Positions 25,272-35,417 of a DNA stretch of 64,000 bases are shown one piece after another; within the stretch, counting starts at the first letter, position 1; each line of letters starts with the position of its first letter. Location of the stretch: positions 1-64,000 of the forward strand of contig CAIJNL010000011.1 of the NCBI GenBank assembly GCA_903822005.1. Direction: 5' to 3'. Made by a program: the position numbers and the translations under genes. The notes beneath the pieces are model-generated. The model was not told the origin of the DNA and searched no databases. It worked only from the letters and a program-made list of their open reading frames with translations. This DNA is from an uncultured Nitrospiraceae bacterium (GTDB lineage: Bacteria > Nitrospirota > Thermodesulfovibrionia > Thermodesulfovibrionales > Dissulfurispiraceae).

Positions 25272-26825
25272 TCATTTCAGAGACAGGAATGCTGCGGGCA
25301 GGGCCTCAATAATGTCCGAGGCTATGAGCGATTGCTCACCCTTCTCTTTTGCCGCACTATCACCCGCAAGCCCATGCAGGCAGACGCCGCAGACCGAGGC
25401 GTCAATCGCGGGCATTCCCTGCCCGGCCAGGGATGCAATAATGCCAGTAAGCACATCACCAGAGCCCGCCGTGGCCATACCGGGATTGCCTGTGGTATTG
25501 ATATAAGCCTTGCCTTCAGGCGCTGCAACAACAGTAGGCACTCCCTTCAGGACCACATAGACGCCGGTTTCAGCCGAAAAAGAGAGTGCCATGTTTATCC
25601 TGTCTCGCTCTATATCTGATATTTTAATTTCTGACTTTCTTTTCCCGGAAACCGACTGGTTCAGCAGTCTCGCCATCTCCCCGGGATGCGGGGTTATGAT
25701 TACAGGAGATTTCGCCCTGCTTAAGACATCACGGCTCCCTTCAATGGAGTTAAGCCCGTCAGCGTCTATAACGATCGGAACTGTGGATGAAAGAACAAGA
25801 CCGTTCACTATTTTATTGGTCGCTGCAGACACACCGATGCCGGGTCCGAACGCAATAACATCAGCATGCCGCCACGCAAAATCCAGAATGACTTTCAGGG
25901 ACTTTTTATCAAGAGTCCCGTCGCCTTTGTCAGGCAGCGGCAGGGTCATCTCCTCTGTCACCCTGCCCTGCACAGCATCCATAAGTGATTCGGGCATGCC
26001 GATAGTCACCAGCCCCGATCCGGACCTCAGGCATGCCCTTGCGGTCATCAGTGCCGCTCCGGTCTTTCCCCTTGAACCTGCGATAACAAGAACATGCCCG
26101 TAATCACCCTTGTAAGAGTTGCGAGCCCTTTCCGGTATCAGAGCCGCTACCGATTGCCAGTGAATTAATCCAGCCCCTATATTTTCAGACTCGATAAGTT
26201 CCTCCGGAAACCCGATGTCCTCAACATAGAGAGAGCCGGTACAACCGGCCCCCGGATAGAGGAAATGGCCCCTCTTTGGCAGGCCGAAGGTAACCGTATA
26301 ATCAGCATTTACTGCCTCGCCAAGAATCTCTCCGGTGTCGGATGAAATGCCTGAGGCTATGTCTACAGATACGACGGGCGATGCCGATTCATTAATAAAC
26401 CTGATGGCATTTGCCAGATCTCCCGCTACCGGTTTGCTCAGGCCTGTCCCGAAGATTGCATCTATCACAAAGGCATCCTGAAGATCGGAATTATCAAGAA
26501 TCTTGCGGAATTCAACAGGCACGCCGGCCTTTTCAGCTTTTTCAAGCTGGAGGCTGCAGTCATGACTAAGTTTATCCGCCTCCGCAAGCATAATTACATT
26601 CACGGTATGACCTTCGTTGCGGAGGTTAATGGCCGCTACCAGACCGTCACCGCCATTGTTGCCGCCCCCGCAAAGGACAAGCGCCCTCTTGCCGGGAAAG
26701 AGTTCCATTGACTTTGCCGCAACAGCCGCCCCGGCCCGTTCCATAAGCAGACTTCCAGCCACGCCATACTCTTCAATGGTTCGCCTGTCAATATCTCTCA
26801 TCTCGGCAGCGGTAGCTACCTTCAT
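25272..26825 (-). CDS. nnr: Bifunctional NAD(P)HX epimerase/dehydratase
   Basis: Repairs hydrated NAD(P)H. 517 residues: an N-terminal YjeF epimerase domain (1-215; MRDIDRRTIEEYGVAG, CGGGNNGGDGLVAA, GTGLSKPV) and a C-terminal ribokinase-like ADP-dependent dehydratase (225-510; VIAGSRGKTGAALM, FGPGIG, ITPHPGEMARLL, NTTGNPGMATAGSGDVLTG). The ATG is in frame with MKVATAAEMRDID, the canonical start. Overlapping context with pgeF suggests a two-gene operon. Confidence 0.94.
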   Translation of the reverse strand: MKVATAAEMRDIDRRTIEEYGVAGSLLMERAGAAVAAKSMELFPGKRALVLCGGGNNGGDGLVAAINLRNEGHTVNVIMLAEADKLSHDCSLQLEKAEKAGVPVEFRKILDNSDLQDAFVIDAIFGTGLSKPVAGDLANAIRFINESASPVVSVDIASGISSDTGEILGEAVNADYTVTFGLPKRGHFLYPGAGCTGSLYVEDIGFPEELIESENIGAGLIHWQSVAALIPERARNSYKGDYGHVLVIAGSRGKTGAALMTARACLRSGSGLVTIGMPESLMDAVQGRVTEEMTLPLPDKGDGTLDKKSLKVILDFAWRHADVIAFGPGIGVSAATNKIVNGLVLSSTVPIVIDADGLNSIEGSRDVLSRAKSPVIITPHPGEMARLLNQSVSGKRKSEIKISDIERDRINMALSFSAETGVYVVLKGVPTVVAAPEGKAYINTTGNPGMATAGSGDVLTGIIASLAGQGMPAIDASVCGVCLHGLAGDSAAKEKGEQSLIASDIIEALPAAFLSLK

Positions 26826-26891
26826 GAAACACCTCGACTTGTGTGTAATGGCTCCTGCATAAGCGTAAGTTTACCAGAAAATTGTGAAGGG

Positions 26892-26940
26892 GGCAAAGAC
26901 TTAGCATTCAGCCGTAATTATGATACTATTAGTATATGGC
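26892..26940 (+). repeat. Upstream module copy 1 (before the first binding protein)
   Basis: A ~50-nt segment GGCAAAGACTTAGCATTC ... GATACTATTAG ... ATATGGC, found again almost unchanged at 29179-29229 before the third paralogue. It probably carries the promoter (TATGAT/TACTAT-like -10 region). It marks what was duplicated together with the gene. Confidence 0.6.
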
Positions 26941-27002
26941 TTTCATTATGACGATCATGCACGCTTCAGCCAAATGCTTATCGGTCCAGGAGGCATTCTC
27001 GA

Positions 27003-28046
27003 GTGACTAGTTCCGGTATGAAAACATACAACCATAATAACTCATGCCTGCTTTCAGGACATCATCTTATATTAATACTGTTGATCAGCCTCACCTTTGG
27101 TCTTGCAGCCTGCAATAAAACGGAAACAGCGACCGGGCCGCGCGAGAAGATGACCATTGCGTACTGGACCGGTCCGAGTGCAGCGCTTGTCCAGATCGCC
27201 TTCGCGAAAAACTACTTTACGGAGGAGGGCCTGGAAGCAACTCCCCAGCCGCATCCCTTCGGTAAAATTGCCCTCGGTGCTGTCCTCGACGGGAATGCTG
27301 ATATAGCAACAGTTGCCGATACGCCAATAGTTCTTGCCGTCACGGGCGGCAAGCCGATATATGTCCTCGCCGTTATCCAGACTGCGAACAGGAATGAAGC
27401 GATAATTGCAAGCCGGGATCGCGGCATTGCCAGGCCCTCGGATCTTAAAGGAAAACGTATTGGCGTTACATCAGGCACCAACAGTGATTTTTTTGCCTAT
27501 TCTTTTCTTACGGCGAATGGTATAGATCTATCACAGGTCAAAGTCATTGACTTGAGGCCTGATGAGATGCTCTATGCCCTTAGCAAGGGAAAGGTCGACG
27601 CTGTCTCAACCTGGAATCCGAACCTGCAGCTTATCCGGAAGACTTTAGGAAGCAGGGTGACAATCTTTTACAATGAAGCTGTCTATACAGAAACTTTCTG
27701 CCTTGCTGCTAAGCAGGATTTCGTCAAGGCCCATCCTGAGGCCATTAAAAAAGTCCTCAGGGCGCTTGTCAGGGCCGAGTCATTCGTGAATAAGGAGCAG
27801 GACGAGTCGCGGCGTATTGTCTCTGAATCCAGCAAAATTGACAAAGCGTTGCTTGACGAGACCTGGAGCGCATATAGTTTTAAGGTCGCACTCAATCAGT
27901 CGTTGCTGGTAACGCTTGAAGACACTACCAGATGGGCCTTGATGCGAAAACTGGCCATCGGCAAAGGCGTGCCCAACTATCTCGATTTCATCTATTTAAC
28001 CGGGTTGCAGGCAGTCAGGCCAGAGGCGGTCAGCATAATCAGGTAA
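27003..28046 (+). CDS. NMT1/THI5-type substrate-binding lipoprotein, paralogue 1
   Basis: 347 residues. A lipoprotein signal ends in GLAAC; the mature protein resembles SsuA/ThiY-type periplasmic binding proteins (AKNYFTEEGLEATPQPHPFGK, GNADIATVADTPIV, LKGKRIGVTSGTNSDFFAYSFL, GKVDAVSTWNPNLQLI). GTG 27003 lies nine bases after AGGAGG; an ATG at 27018 is the alternative. First of three tandem paralogues that precede a sensor kinase; no permease or ATPase follows. The ligand is unknown; relatives bind small aromatic or sulfonated compounds and pyrimidines. Confidence 0.85.
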   Translation: MTSSGMKTYNHNNSCLLSGHHLILILLISLTFGLAACNKTETATGPREKMTIAYWTGPSAALVQIAFAKNYFTEEGLEATPQPHPFGKIALGAVLDGNADIATVADTPIVLAVTGGKPIYVLAVIQTANRNEAIIASRDRGIARPSDLKGKRIGVTSGTNSDFFAYSFLTANGIDLSQVKVIDLRPDEMLYALSKGKVDAVSTWNPNLQLIRKTLGSRVTIFYNEAVYTETFCLAAKQDFVKAHPEAIKKVLRALVRAESFVNKEQDESRRIVSESSKIDKALLDETWSAYSFKVALNQSLLVTLEDTTRWALMRKLAIGKGVPNYLDFIYLTGLQAVRPEAVSIIR

Positions 28047-29083
28047 TGGAGAAGATGAAAACGGAAAGCACTAAAACATTATGTTTTCTTACCGGAATAA
28101 TACTGCCGGCAGTCCTGCTGATCGCCATGCTGCTTTGTCTTGCATCATGCAATAAGACTGATACAGTTACCGGATCCCGAGAAAAAGTCACTATCGTCTA
28201 CACCGAGTCGGCGGGCTCAGCCCTCGTCCATATCGCTGTTGCGAAAGGTTATTTGACTGAAGAGGGACTGGATGTAACACCTCAGTCCCATGCCTTCGGT
28301 AAAACGGCGATCGAAGCTGTCATCGGTGGAAAGGCGGATCTGGCTGTCGCCTCGGATACGGCCATCATGTTTGCCGTAATGGGAGGCCAGCGGATAACCA
28401 CTCTTGCCGTCATCGCAACATCAAACAAAAATATGGCCATTCTGGCAAGGAAAGACGACGGGCTTTCCCGTCCCGCCGATCTGAGAGGAAAAACCATCGG
28501 AGTAGTCCGCGGCACCGTCAGCGATTTTTTTGCGGATGTCTTCCTGACCTCTCATGGCATCGACAGAAAACGGGTAGAGATCATAGACTTACAGCCAGAC
28601 GAGATGGCTGCCGCCCTTGGCACAGGCAAGGTGGATGCCGTTTCGATCTGGCAGCCTAATCTGATACAGCTTCAGAAGGACATTGGAAACGGGGGACAGA
28701 CCTTCTTTGGTGAGGCGTTCTATACCTTTGCCCTCGGTGTGACCGCTTCGCAGGATTTCGTCATGCAGCATCCCGAAGCCGTCAGAAAAATACTGCGGGC
28801 GCTGATCCGGGCTGAAAATTTTGCAAAAGAATATCCTGAAGAGTCGCAGCGCCTGGTGGCCAAATTCCTCAAAACAGACAAAGCCTTTATGGGCGAAATA
28901 TGGGGTGTTTACGATTACCGGATAAGCCTGAACCAGGGCTTCCTCTTTGATCTTGAAGACCAGTCGCGCTGGGCCATGAAACAGAGGTTGACAGCTCAGA
29001 GGCATATGCCCAATTATCTTGATTTCATTTATGTAAACGGGTTGCAGGCAGTCAAGCCCGAGGCCGTCAGCATAATCCGGTAG
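28046..29083 (+). CDS. NMT1/THI5-type substrate-binding lipoprotein, paralogue 2
   Basis: 345 residues, starting at the ATG that overlaps the previous stop (TAATG); ATG 28055 is a possible alternative. The lipobox is LLCLASC. Same fold and motifs as its neighbours (AKGYLTEEGLDVTPQSHAFGK, LRGKTIGVVRGTVSDFFADVFL, GKVDAVSIWQPNL), with the shared C terminus GLQAVKPEAVSIIR. The ligand-pocket region differs (FYTFALGVTASQDF instead of VYTETFCLAAKQDF), which suggests a different ligand than paralogues 1 and 3. Confidence 0.85.
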   Translation: MEKMKTESTKTLCFLTGIILPAVLLIAMLLCLASCNKTDTVTGSREKVTIVYTESAGSALVHIAVAKGYLTEEGLDVTPQSHAFGKTAIEAVIGGKADLAVASDTAIMFAVMGGQRITTLAVIATSNKNMAILARKDDGLSRPADLRGKTIGVVRGTVSDFFADVFLTSHGIDRKRVEIIDLQPDEMAAALGTGKVDAVSIWQPNLIQLQKDIGNGGQTFFGEAFYTFALGVTASQDFVMQHPEAVRKILRALIRAENFAKEYPEESQRLVAKFLKTDKAFMGEIWGVYDYRISLNQGFLFDLEDQSRWAMKQRLTAQRHMPNYLDFIYVNGLQAVKPEAVSIIR

Positions 29084-29178
29084 TGAAGCGCGAAGCAGGA
29101 AGGGCGGGCTTGTTAATCAGCCCATATTGCGACAGCGGCCCCTTCCAGGGCATCTGTTTATCCAGGAGGCCTGCAGGC

Positions 29179-29229
29179 GGCAAAGACTTAGCATTCCGCC
29201 TTAACTGTGATACTATTAGCATATATGGC
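29179..29229 (+). repeat. Upstream module copy 2 (before the third binding protein)
   Basis: Second copy of the segment at 26892-26940: GGCAAAGACTTAGCATTC and GATACTATTAGCATATATGGC are shared. A second internal promoter for paralogue 3 and the kinase genes is likely. Confidence 0.6.
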
Positions 29230-29289
29230 GTATTTGAAAACTATGCAGCATGTTTTGCTTATTCCGATCTGATTTTGAAGGATTGTTTT

Positions 29290-30330
29290 ATGATTGGGGC
29301 CAACATGAAAACGGAAAAACATAAGACATCATGTATCCTTTCAGGACGAAATCTTTCTGCAATTTTGCTAATCAGCCTGTTTCTTTGTCTTTCCGCGTGC
29401 AATAAAACGGACACAGTCAACGCGCCGCGCGAAAAAACAACGATTGCTTATTCGACCGCAAATTTCGTTCTCGTGTATATTGCTTTTGCCCGTGGTTACT
29501 TTACTGAAGAGGGACTTGATGCAACGCCGCAGCCTCATGCCTTTGGTAAACTCGCGCTCAATGCCGTTATTGAGAACAAAGCGGATTTGGCCACCGCAGC
29601 TGACACGCCGATAATGTTTGCTGTCATGAACGGCAGCAAAATCACTACCGTTGCAACAATCCAGACGACAAACCGTAATAGTGCCATCTTAGCAAGACGG
29701 GACCACGGCATTGCAAAACCGGCTGACTTCAAAGGAAAGAAAGTAGGTGTTACACTGGGAACAAGCGCAGATTTCTTTGCATATTCGTTTCTTACTGCCC
29801 ATGGGATCGACATCGGCAAAGTGACACTCGTTGACATGCGGCCCACTGAGATGGCAGAGGCCCTGGCCAATGGACGGGTTGATGCGGTAGCAATATTTAA
29901 TCCCGCACTGAAATTGCTGGAGAAAGAACTCGGGAAGAACGGCATAAGCTTTTTTGATGAATCCTTATACACCGAGACATTCTGCCTTGTCGCAGAACAG
30001 GGATATGTGAAGGCCCACCCGGAAACCATAAAGAAAGCACTTCGTGCACTCATCAGGGCAGAATTATTTATACAGCAGCATCCTGCGGAGGCGAAGCGCA
30101 TAGTGGCTGACTTCATAAAAATAGACAGTGCCCTGCTTGAAGAAATATGGGGTATTTTCAACTTCAGGGTAGCACTGGACCAGGCATTGCTCGTGAACCT
30201 TGAGGACCAGACACGCTGGGCCATAAAAAAGAGATTGACTGCACGCACTGACATGCCAAACTATCTTGATTATATATATATCAGCGGGTTACAGGCAGTC
30301 AAGCCAGAGGCTGTCAGGATAATCCGGTAG
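29290..30330 (+). CDS. NMT1/THI5-type substrate-binding lipoprotein, paralogue 3
   Basis: 346 residues from ATG 29290, preceded by GAAGGATTGTTTT; the open frame extends 200 bases upstream without a signal peptide. The lipobox is LCLSAC. Motifs match the two preceding paralogues (ARGYFTEEGLDATPQPHAFGK, FKGKKVGVTLGTSADFFAYSFL, LYTETFCLVAEQGY), and it is closer to paralogue 1 than to 2. It ends 12 nt before the sensor kinase gene, suggesting it supplies the kinase with ligand information rather than a transporter. Confidence 0.85.
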   Translation: MIGANMKTEKHKTSCILSGRNLSAILLISLFLCLSACNKTDTVNAPREKTTIAYSTANFVLVYIAFARGYFTEEGLDATPQPHAFGKLALNAVIENKADLATAADTPIMFAVMNGSKITTVATIQTTNRNSAILARRDHGIAKPADFKGKKVGVTLGTSADFFAYSFLTAHGIDIGKVTLVDMRPTEMAEALANGRVDAVAIFNPALKLLEKELGKNGISFFDESLYTETFCLVAEQGYVKAHPETIKKALRALIRAELFIQQHPAEAKRIVADFIKIDSALLEEIWGIFNFRVALDQALLVNLEDQTRWAIKKRLTARTDMPNYLDYIYISGLQAVKPEAVRIIR

Positions 30331-30342
30331 GGAAAGAGCATT

Positions 30343-32241
30343 ATGAAGATAAAAAACCGGCTCCGTCTCAACACGCTCATCTCCCTTGGAACGGTCATCC
30401 TCATCCTGTTTTCCCTTATCTGGTCTTTTCGGGAAATCGTCATCGCGGAGCGGAATATGGCGATCGTCGATGATATGCAGAAGGTCGCCTTTGAGAGGAC
30501 GATGCTGCGGGATGAATATATTCTGTATAAGGGAAACCGATCGAAAACCCAGTGGCATGCAAAGTCCGAAACGCTCCGTGACCTGATTGTCCAGGCTGAC
30601 TCACGCTTTGACAAGGAAGAGGACAGAGCACTGCTGCGGAATGTCCGAAAGGATTTTGACCTGACTTTCGCCACCATGTCCGGTGTCATGGAGGGCAATG
30701 CAGGACTGGACCGCGGCATAAATAAAAAGCCGGGATTCAGCGATGCGGAACAACGCATGATCAGCCAGGTTTTTTTAAAAGCATATTCCCTGATTGACAA
30801 CATCACCCGGCTTCATGAATCAATCCAAAAAAAAGAGATAAACACGCGTAACAGCGGGCTGCTCATTATAATGTTTACCCTTTTATGCGGTGTCATTGCG
30901 ATAATCGCAAATTCTACCCTTATCGACTGGTCTGTTACCAAACGCATTGCATCACTCGGCAAAGGTGTCGCGCTAATCGGAGCCGGTGACCTCGATCATC
31001 GCATTGCAGTCGAGGGCGATGACGAGCTTACCGCGCTGGCGCTCGCGAGCAATGAAATGGCTTCCAAATTGCAACAATCGTATACGTCTATGACCAATCT
31101 GGAGAAAGAGATTGAACTTCGAAAGCGGGTGGAAGAAGACTTGCAGGCGAGCGAAACCAGACTGAGCGAAGCCCAGAAAATGGCCCAATTGGGTTACTGG
31201 ATCTGGGATGTGAGGACCGGCAATGTCGAATGGTCGGATGAAGTATATACTATCTTCCATCTCGACCCTGACAAATTTACTCCCCACATCGACTTAATCC
31301 TGGCATTGTCACCGTGGCCCGAAAATCAGGCCCGCGACAAGGAGTTGATGCGGAAGACGATGGAGTCGCGCGAAAAGGGCGAGTACGAACAAAAATTTCT
31401 CCGTCCGGACGGGAGCATCGGATACTACTACTCGACCTTCCAGGGCAAGTATGATGAAGATGGCAGTCTCACTTCCATTGTCGGGACGGTGCTGGATATC
31501 ACTGAGCGCAAAAAAGCAGAGGCAATACTGGCGGCCACAATGGCGGACCTTAAACGCTCAAACGAAGAACTGCAGCAGTTCGCATACGTCGCCTCGCATG
31601 ATCTGCAGGAACCGCTGCGCATGGTTTCGAGTTATACCCAGCTTTTGGCCGATCGCTATAAAGGCCGGCTGGATGAACGGGCCGACAAATATATAGAATA
31701 TGCAGTTGACGGAGCGGTGCGCATGCAGAGACTCATAAACGATCTGCTCGATTTCTCGCGAGTCGGAACGCGCGCCATGCCAATTGAGACAACAGATTGC
31801 AATGCAGTGCTGAAAGAGGCGCTTGGCAACCTTGCCGCAATGATTGATGAGCACCGGGCAATAATCACACATGAAGCACTTCCATCTGTACATGCGGATG
31901 CATCACAACTCGTGCTGGTTTTTCAAAATCTCATCTCTAATGCCGTCAAATTCCATGGAGTTGACTTGCCAAATGTCCATGTGTCAGCTCAGGACCAGGG
32001 GCCAGAATGGGTATTCTCGATAAAGGACAATGGATTAGGAATCGACCAGAAATACGCGGACAAAATATTCCTGCTTTTTCAGCGCCTTCATACCCGGCAG
32101 GAGTATCCCGGCACCGGTATGGGCCTGGCCATATGCAAAAGGATAATACAACGCCACGGCGGAAGGCTTTGGTTTGAGTCTGTGCCCGGCGGTGGCTCTA
32201 CATTTTTTTTCACAATTCCCAAATACCCAAATATAATATAA
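30343..32241 (+). CDS. Membrane sensor histidine kinase (HAMP-PAS-HisKA-HATPase)
   Basis: 632 residues. TM1 at ~9-29, an all-helical periplasmic domain at 30-170, TM2 at ~172-192, HAMP at 193-245, a coiled coil, PAS at 275-390, HisKA at 408-475 with H419 in [15 protein letters not shown] (phytochrome-like H-box), and the ATPase domain at 515-627 ([30 protein letters not shown]). It directly follows three lipid-anchored binding proteins and precedes a receiver protein by 16 nt. A role as their signalling partner is inference. Starts with ATG 30343. Confidence 0.92.
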   Translation: MKIKNRLRLNTLISLGTVILILFSLIWSFREIVIAERNMAIVDDMQKVAFERTMLRDEYILYKGNRSKTQWHAKSETLRDLIVQADSRFDKEEDRALLRNVRKDFDLTFATMSGVMEGNAGLDRGINKKPGFSDAEQRMISQVFLKAYSLIDNITRLHESIQKKEINTRNSGLLIIMFTLLCGVIAIIANSTLIDWSVTKRIASLGKGVALIGAGDLDHRIAVEGDDELTALALASNEMASKLQQSYTSMTNLEKEIELRKRVEEDLQASETRLSEAQKMAQLGYWIWDVRTGNVEWSDEVYTIFHLDPDKFTPHIDLILALSPWPENQARDKELMRKTMESREKGEYEQKFLRPDGSIGYYYSTFQGKYDEDGSLTSIVGTVLDITERKKAEAILAATMADLKRSNEELQQFAYVASHDLQEPLRMVSSYTQLLADRYKGRLDERADKYIEYAVDGAVRMQRLINDLLDFSRVGTRAMPIETTDCNAVLKEALGNLAAMIDEHRAIITHEALPSVHADASQLVLVFQNLISNAVKFHGVDLPNVHVSAQDQGPEWVFSIKDNGLGIDQKYADKIFLLFQRLHTRQEYPGTGMGLAICKRIIQRHGGRLWFESVPGGGSTFFFTIPKYPNII

Positions 32242-32257
32242 CCAGGAGGAAAAAACC

Positions 32258-32716
32258 ATGCTTGGAGTCCGCGCCTTTAAACCCATTGATATTCTGCTTG
32301 TAGAGGACAGTGCGGGTGATATTGATCTTGCCAAAGCGGCCTTTGAAGACTGCAAGATAAATAACGTGCTGCACGTAGTCACTGATGGAGAAGCTGCCCT
32401 CGAATTCCTTAGGCGCGCAGGGAAATACAAAACAGTTCCGCGTCCCGATCTTATACTGCTTGACCTCAACCTGCCCAAAAAAGACGGCAGGGAAGTGCTT
32501 GCCGAGGTCAAAACAGATGAGGACCTGAAGCGGATTCCTGTAGTTGTATTGACAAGCTCAAGCTCCGAAGCGGACATCCTGAAGTCCTACAATTTGCATG
32601 CGAACTGCTTTATCACAAAGCCGATTGACCTGCTGCAGTTTATAAATGTGATCAAGTCCATAGAGGACTTCTGGCTGACCATCGTCAAACTCCCTAACGG
32701 AGAAGGCAGGAAATGA
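32258..32716 (+). CDS. Single-domain response regulator (Rcp1-like)
   Basis: 152 residues, only a receiver domain. [13 protein letters not shown] supplies the acidic pocket, the phospho-acceptor is D69 in LILLDLNLP, and [10 protein letters not shown] and FITKPID give the Ser/Thr and Lys. The Rcp1 subfamily typically pairs with phytochrome-like kinases, which fits the H-box type of the preceding gene. AGGAGG precedes the ATG. It overlaps the next gene by four bases (ATGA), so it may shuttle phosphate to that kinase. Confidence 0.92.
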   Translation: MLGVRAFKPIDILLVEDSAGDIDLAKAAFEDCKINNVLHVVTDGEAALEFLRRAGKYKTVPRPDLILLDLNLPKKDGREVLAEVKTDEDLKRIPVVVLTSSSSEADILKSYNLHANCFITKPIDLLQFINVIKSIEDFWLTIVKLPNGEGRK

Positions 32717-35040
32717 AAACAACGCTGCATATCCTGCTTATTGAAGATAATCCCGGTGATGCGAACCTGATCAGGGAGATGCTAACGGAGGCGGGAGATG
32801 TCAGTTTCCGGATCGAACAGGTGCCGCGCCTTTCGGACGGTCTTGTGCGCCTGAAACAGGATGGGGTCGATCTGGTATTGCTCGACCTCGGGCTGCCGGA
32901 CAGCCAGGGGCTTGATACTTTCCGAAAACTGATTGAAGCTGAGCCGGATATGCCGGTTATTGTGCTGACAGGTAACAATGACCAGAAATGCGCGGTCGCC
33001 GCAGTAAGGGAGGGAGCACAGGATTTTCTTATCAAGGGACAAATCAGCGAAGGCGTCCTTGAGAGGGCAATAATATATGCACTCGGCCGCAAACAGGCAG
33101 AGGAGGATTTGCGCCTGTCAGAGAGCAAATACCGGTCTCTATATGACAGCATGATGGATGCCTATGTGATGGTCTCTCTTGAAGGACGGATTATTGAGTT
33201 CAACAACGCATACCGGAAAATGCTAGGTTATACTTCCGAAGAGCTGCTTGCGCTCACTTATCAGGAGCTGACCCCCGAAATTTGGCATGCTATGGAGACA
33301 GTCATCGTTGAAGAAGAGATCATGAAGCGCGGGTACTCCGATGTTTATGAAAAAGAATACCGCAGGAAGGACGGTACGGTCTTCCCGGTCGAACTCAGGG
33401 CATACCTTTTTCGCGATCGTCACGACAAGCCGGTAAGCATCTGGGGCATCGCAAGAGATATCACACCCCGCAAAGCCATGGAGACATCTCTTCGTGAGAG
33501 CGAAGACAGGTACAGGAGGCTTGTTAATGCGGTCACTAACCATATATATACCGTGCGGATAGAACATGGAGAACAGGTCGAAACGGAGCATGGAGCGGGC
33601 TGCCTGTCTGTGACCGGCTATGCATCCGGGGAGTATAAAAACGATCCTGGCCTGTGGTATGAGATGATACACCCTGAAGACAGGGCTATGGTGACAAGGC
33701 TTACCGGCGAATCATTTTCAGACAACGTTCCTGTTCCGATCGAACACAGGATTATCCACAAAACCGGCTCGATCCGCTGGGTCAGGAATACTGCGGTCCC
33801 GCGTCTCGATAGTGACGGGCGTCTTGTCGCCTTTGACGGACTGATTGAGGACATCACCGAACGCAAAATGGTCGAAGAGCAGCTGCGGCAGGTCCAGAGG
33901 CTCGAGTCTCTTGGGCAGATCGCAGGAGGGGTCGCGCATGATTACAACAATGCAATAGGCGCAATAATGGGGTTTTGCACCCTTGCCCAAATGCATATAG
34001 GGCCTGACTCCAAGGCCGGCCGGTATCTTGACGACATACTTGCGCTGTCCGAACGGGCGACCAATATAACCAAAAGCCTTCTTGCCTTCAGCAGAAAACA
34101 GGTCATCGACATGAAGCCCCTGGAGCTGAATAACACTGTAAACATAATGGGAAAACTGCTCCTGAACTTTATAGGCGAAGACATCAAGCTGAGGTTCAGC
34201 CTGGCTGAAGAAGACCTCGTAATTATGGGCGACAGCGGCCAGCTGGACCAGGTTCTTATGAACCTGGCTACAAATGCCCGCGACGCAATGCCAAAAGGCG
34301 GCGATCTGACCATAAGCACCAGCCAGGCCGGGCTGGATATCGAGTTTATCAGGACCCACGGATACGGGACCTGCGGAAAATATGCTCTGCTTTCCGTTGC
34401 AGACAGCGGCAGTGGTATCGATGCAAATGCAAAAGAACGGATATTTGAACCTTTTTTTACCACCAAGGAAATCGGAAAGGGGACCGGTCTCGGGCTTTCA
34501 ATATCCTATGGGATAGTAAAACAGCATAACGGCTTTATCGATGTATACAGCGAACCCGGCATGGGGACAGTCTTTAAAATATACCTGCCGCTGATTGAAG
34601 AAAAAGCCCCGCATATAAGCGCAATGGAGCATATTCCTCCGGTTGGAGGCACTGAAACCATATTGCTGGTCGAGGATGAAGCTTCAGTGAGAAAGGCCTT
34701 AAGGCTTACGCTTGAAACTTACGGCTATAGCGTGATAGAAGCTGCCGACGGCAATGAGGCCCTGGACAAATTAATTTCGAACAGGGACATAATCAAACTC
34801 GCAATTATTGATGTTATCATGCCGAGCAAAAACGGCAAAGAGACTTATGATGCCATGCGAAAAATAGCTCCGGACAGTAAGGCCATATTCACCAGCGGAT
34901 ATGCCAGGGATGTGCTGAGCGACAAGCAGATACTCGATGAGGGACTGGAGTTTGTATCAAAGCCGGTTTCGCCGCGTGTAATGCTCAAGAAAATAAGAGA
35001 GTTGCTCGATAGCAATCCCAAACCGGACAATTTACCATGA
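32713..35040 (+). CDS. Hybrid kinase REC-PAS-PAS-HisKA-HATPase-REC
   Basis: 775 residues, cytoplasmic. N-terminal receiver with D58 (LVLLDLGLP), PAS 1 at ~135-255, PAS 2 at ~262-385, HisKA with H409 in [12 protein letters not shown], an ATPase domain with N521 ([10 protein letters not shown]) and [11 protein letters not shown], and a C-terminal receiver (648-770; acceptor D700 in LAIIDVIMP). A receiver at each end suggests it sits within a phosphorelay with the kinase and Rcp1-type protein encoded just upstream. No DNA-binding output gene is present in the cluster. Confidence 0.92.
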   Translation: MKTTLHILLIEDNPGDANLIREMLTEAGDVSFRIEQVPRLSDGLVRLKQDGVDLVLLDLGLPDSQGLDTFRKLIEAEPDMPVIVLTGNNDQKCAVAAVREGAQDFLIKGQISEGVLERAIIYALGRKQAEEDLRLSESKYRSLYDSMMDAYVMVSLEGRIIEFNNAYRKMLGYTSEELLALTYQELTPEIWHAMETVIVEEEIMKRGYSDVYEKEYRRKDGTVFPVELRAYLFRDRHDKPVSIWGIARDITPRKAMETSLRESEDRYRRLVNAVTNHIYTVRIEHGEQVETEHGAGCLSVTGYASGEYKNDPGLWYEMIHPEDRAMVTRLTGESFSDNVPVPIEHRIIHKTGSIRWVRNTAVPRLDSDGRLVAFDGLIEDITERKMVEEQLRQVQRLESLGQIAGGVAHDYNNAIGAIMGFCTLAQMHIGPDSKAGRYLDDILALSERATNITKSLLAFSRKQVIDMKPLELNNTVNIMGKLLLNFIGEDIKLRFSLAEEDLVIMGDSGQLDQVLMNLATNARDAMPKGGDLTISTSQAGLDIEFIRTHGYGTCGKYALLSVADSGSGIDANAKERIFEPFFTTKEIGKGTGLGLSISYGIVKQHNGFIDVYSEPGMGTVFKIYLPLIEEKAPHISAMEHIPPVGGTETILLVEDEASVRKALRLTLETYGYSVIEAADGNEALDKLISNRDIIKLAIIDVIMPSKNGKETYDAMRKIAPDSKAIFTSGYARDVLSDKQILDEGLEFVSKPVSPRVMLKKIRELLDSNPKPDNLP

Positions 35041-35289
35041 CATACCGTTATGGGTCCCGCAGGTCGAATATAGTCCGCTGCGGGCCGAGATAATCTGCAT
35101 TAGTTTGTTCATATTTGCTCCAAAGCGCTTCCTGTGATGTAATCTATCGAAAATATGTGGCGCCACAAAACTGTGCCGCAATGCCACATAGCCACATAAT
35201 AATGCGTTCAACCCGTTACCGGCACTGATTTAGTTGTGACAACCCCATGAAATATATTGCTTTTTTAACACTTTCCAGGGAATAATCAC
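35041..35289. other. Regulatory gap upstream of fumarase with palindromes
   Basis: A hairpin CCCGCAG/CTGCGGG (35056-35084) may mark the end of the kinase transcript. At 35155-35206 there is a cluster of related motifs: the palindrome TGTGGCGCCACA, then TGTGCCGCA, then TGCCACATAGCCACATA; TATGTGG/CCACATA can pair across it. At 85-135 bp upstream of the sigma-54 promoter, these are well placed as activator (enhancer-binding protein) sites. Confidence 0.5.
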
Positions 35290-35305
35290 TGGCACATTTA
35301 TTGCT
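35290..35305 (+). promoter_or_regulatory. Sigma-54 (-24/-12) promoter of fumarase
   Basis: TGGCAC, five bases, TTGCT: a perfect match to the RpoN consensus, ~110 nt before the fumarase ATG. Expected transcription start near 35316. Such promoters need an AAA+ activator, which is not encoded in the window. Confidence 0.75.
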
Positions 35306-35417
35306 CGAAATATAATGTTTAAGAACTATGGCTGATCTGTGAGAAATGACGGGCTCTTTTCAATAACCGGCATAACGGCCTTAAATAATTCTCACTAAAA
35401 AACTCTGGGAGGGTAAA

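Noticed and set aside
26995-27012. Adjacent CTCGAG and ACTAGT restriction-like sites suggesting cloning vector sequence
   Set aside because: The surrounding sequence is continuous with native-looking upstream and coding sequence; chance occurrence is the simpler reading.
35056-35084. Rho-independent terminator after the hybrid kinase
   Set aside because: The CCCGCAG/CTGCGGG hairpin has a 15-base loop and no T-run, so I list it only as part of the regulatory gap.
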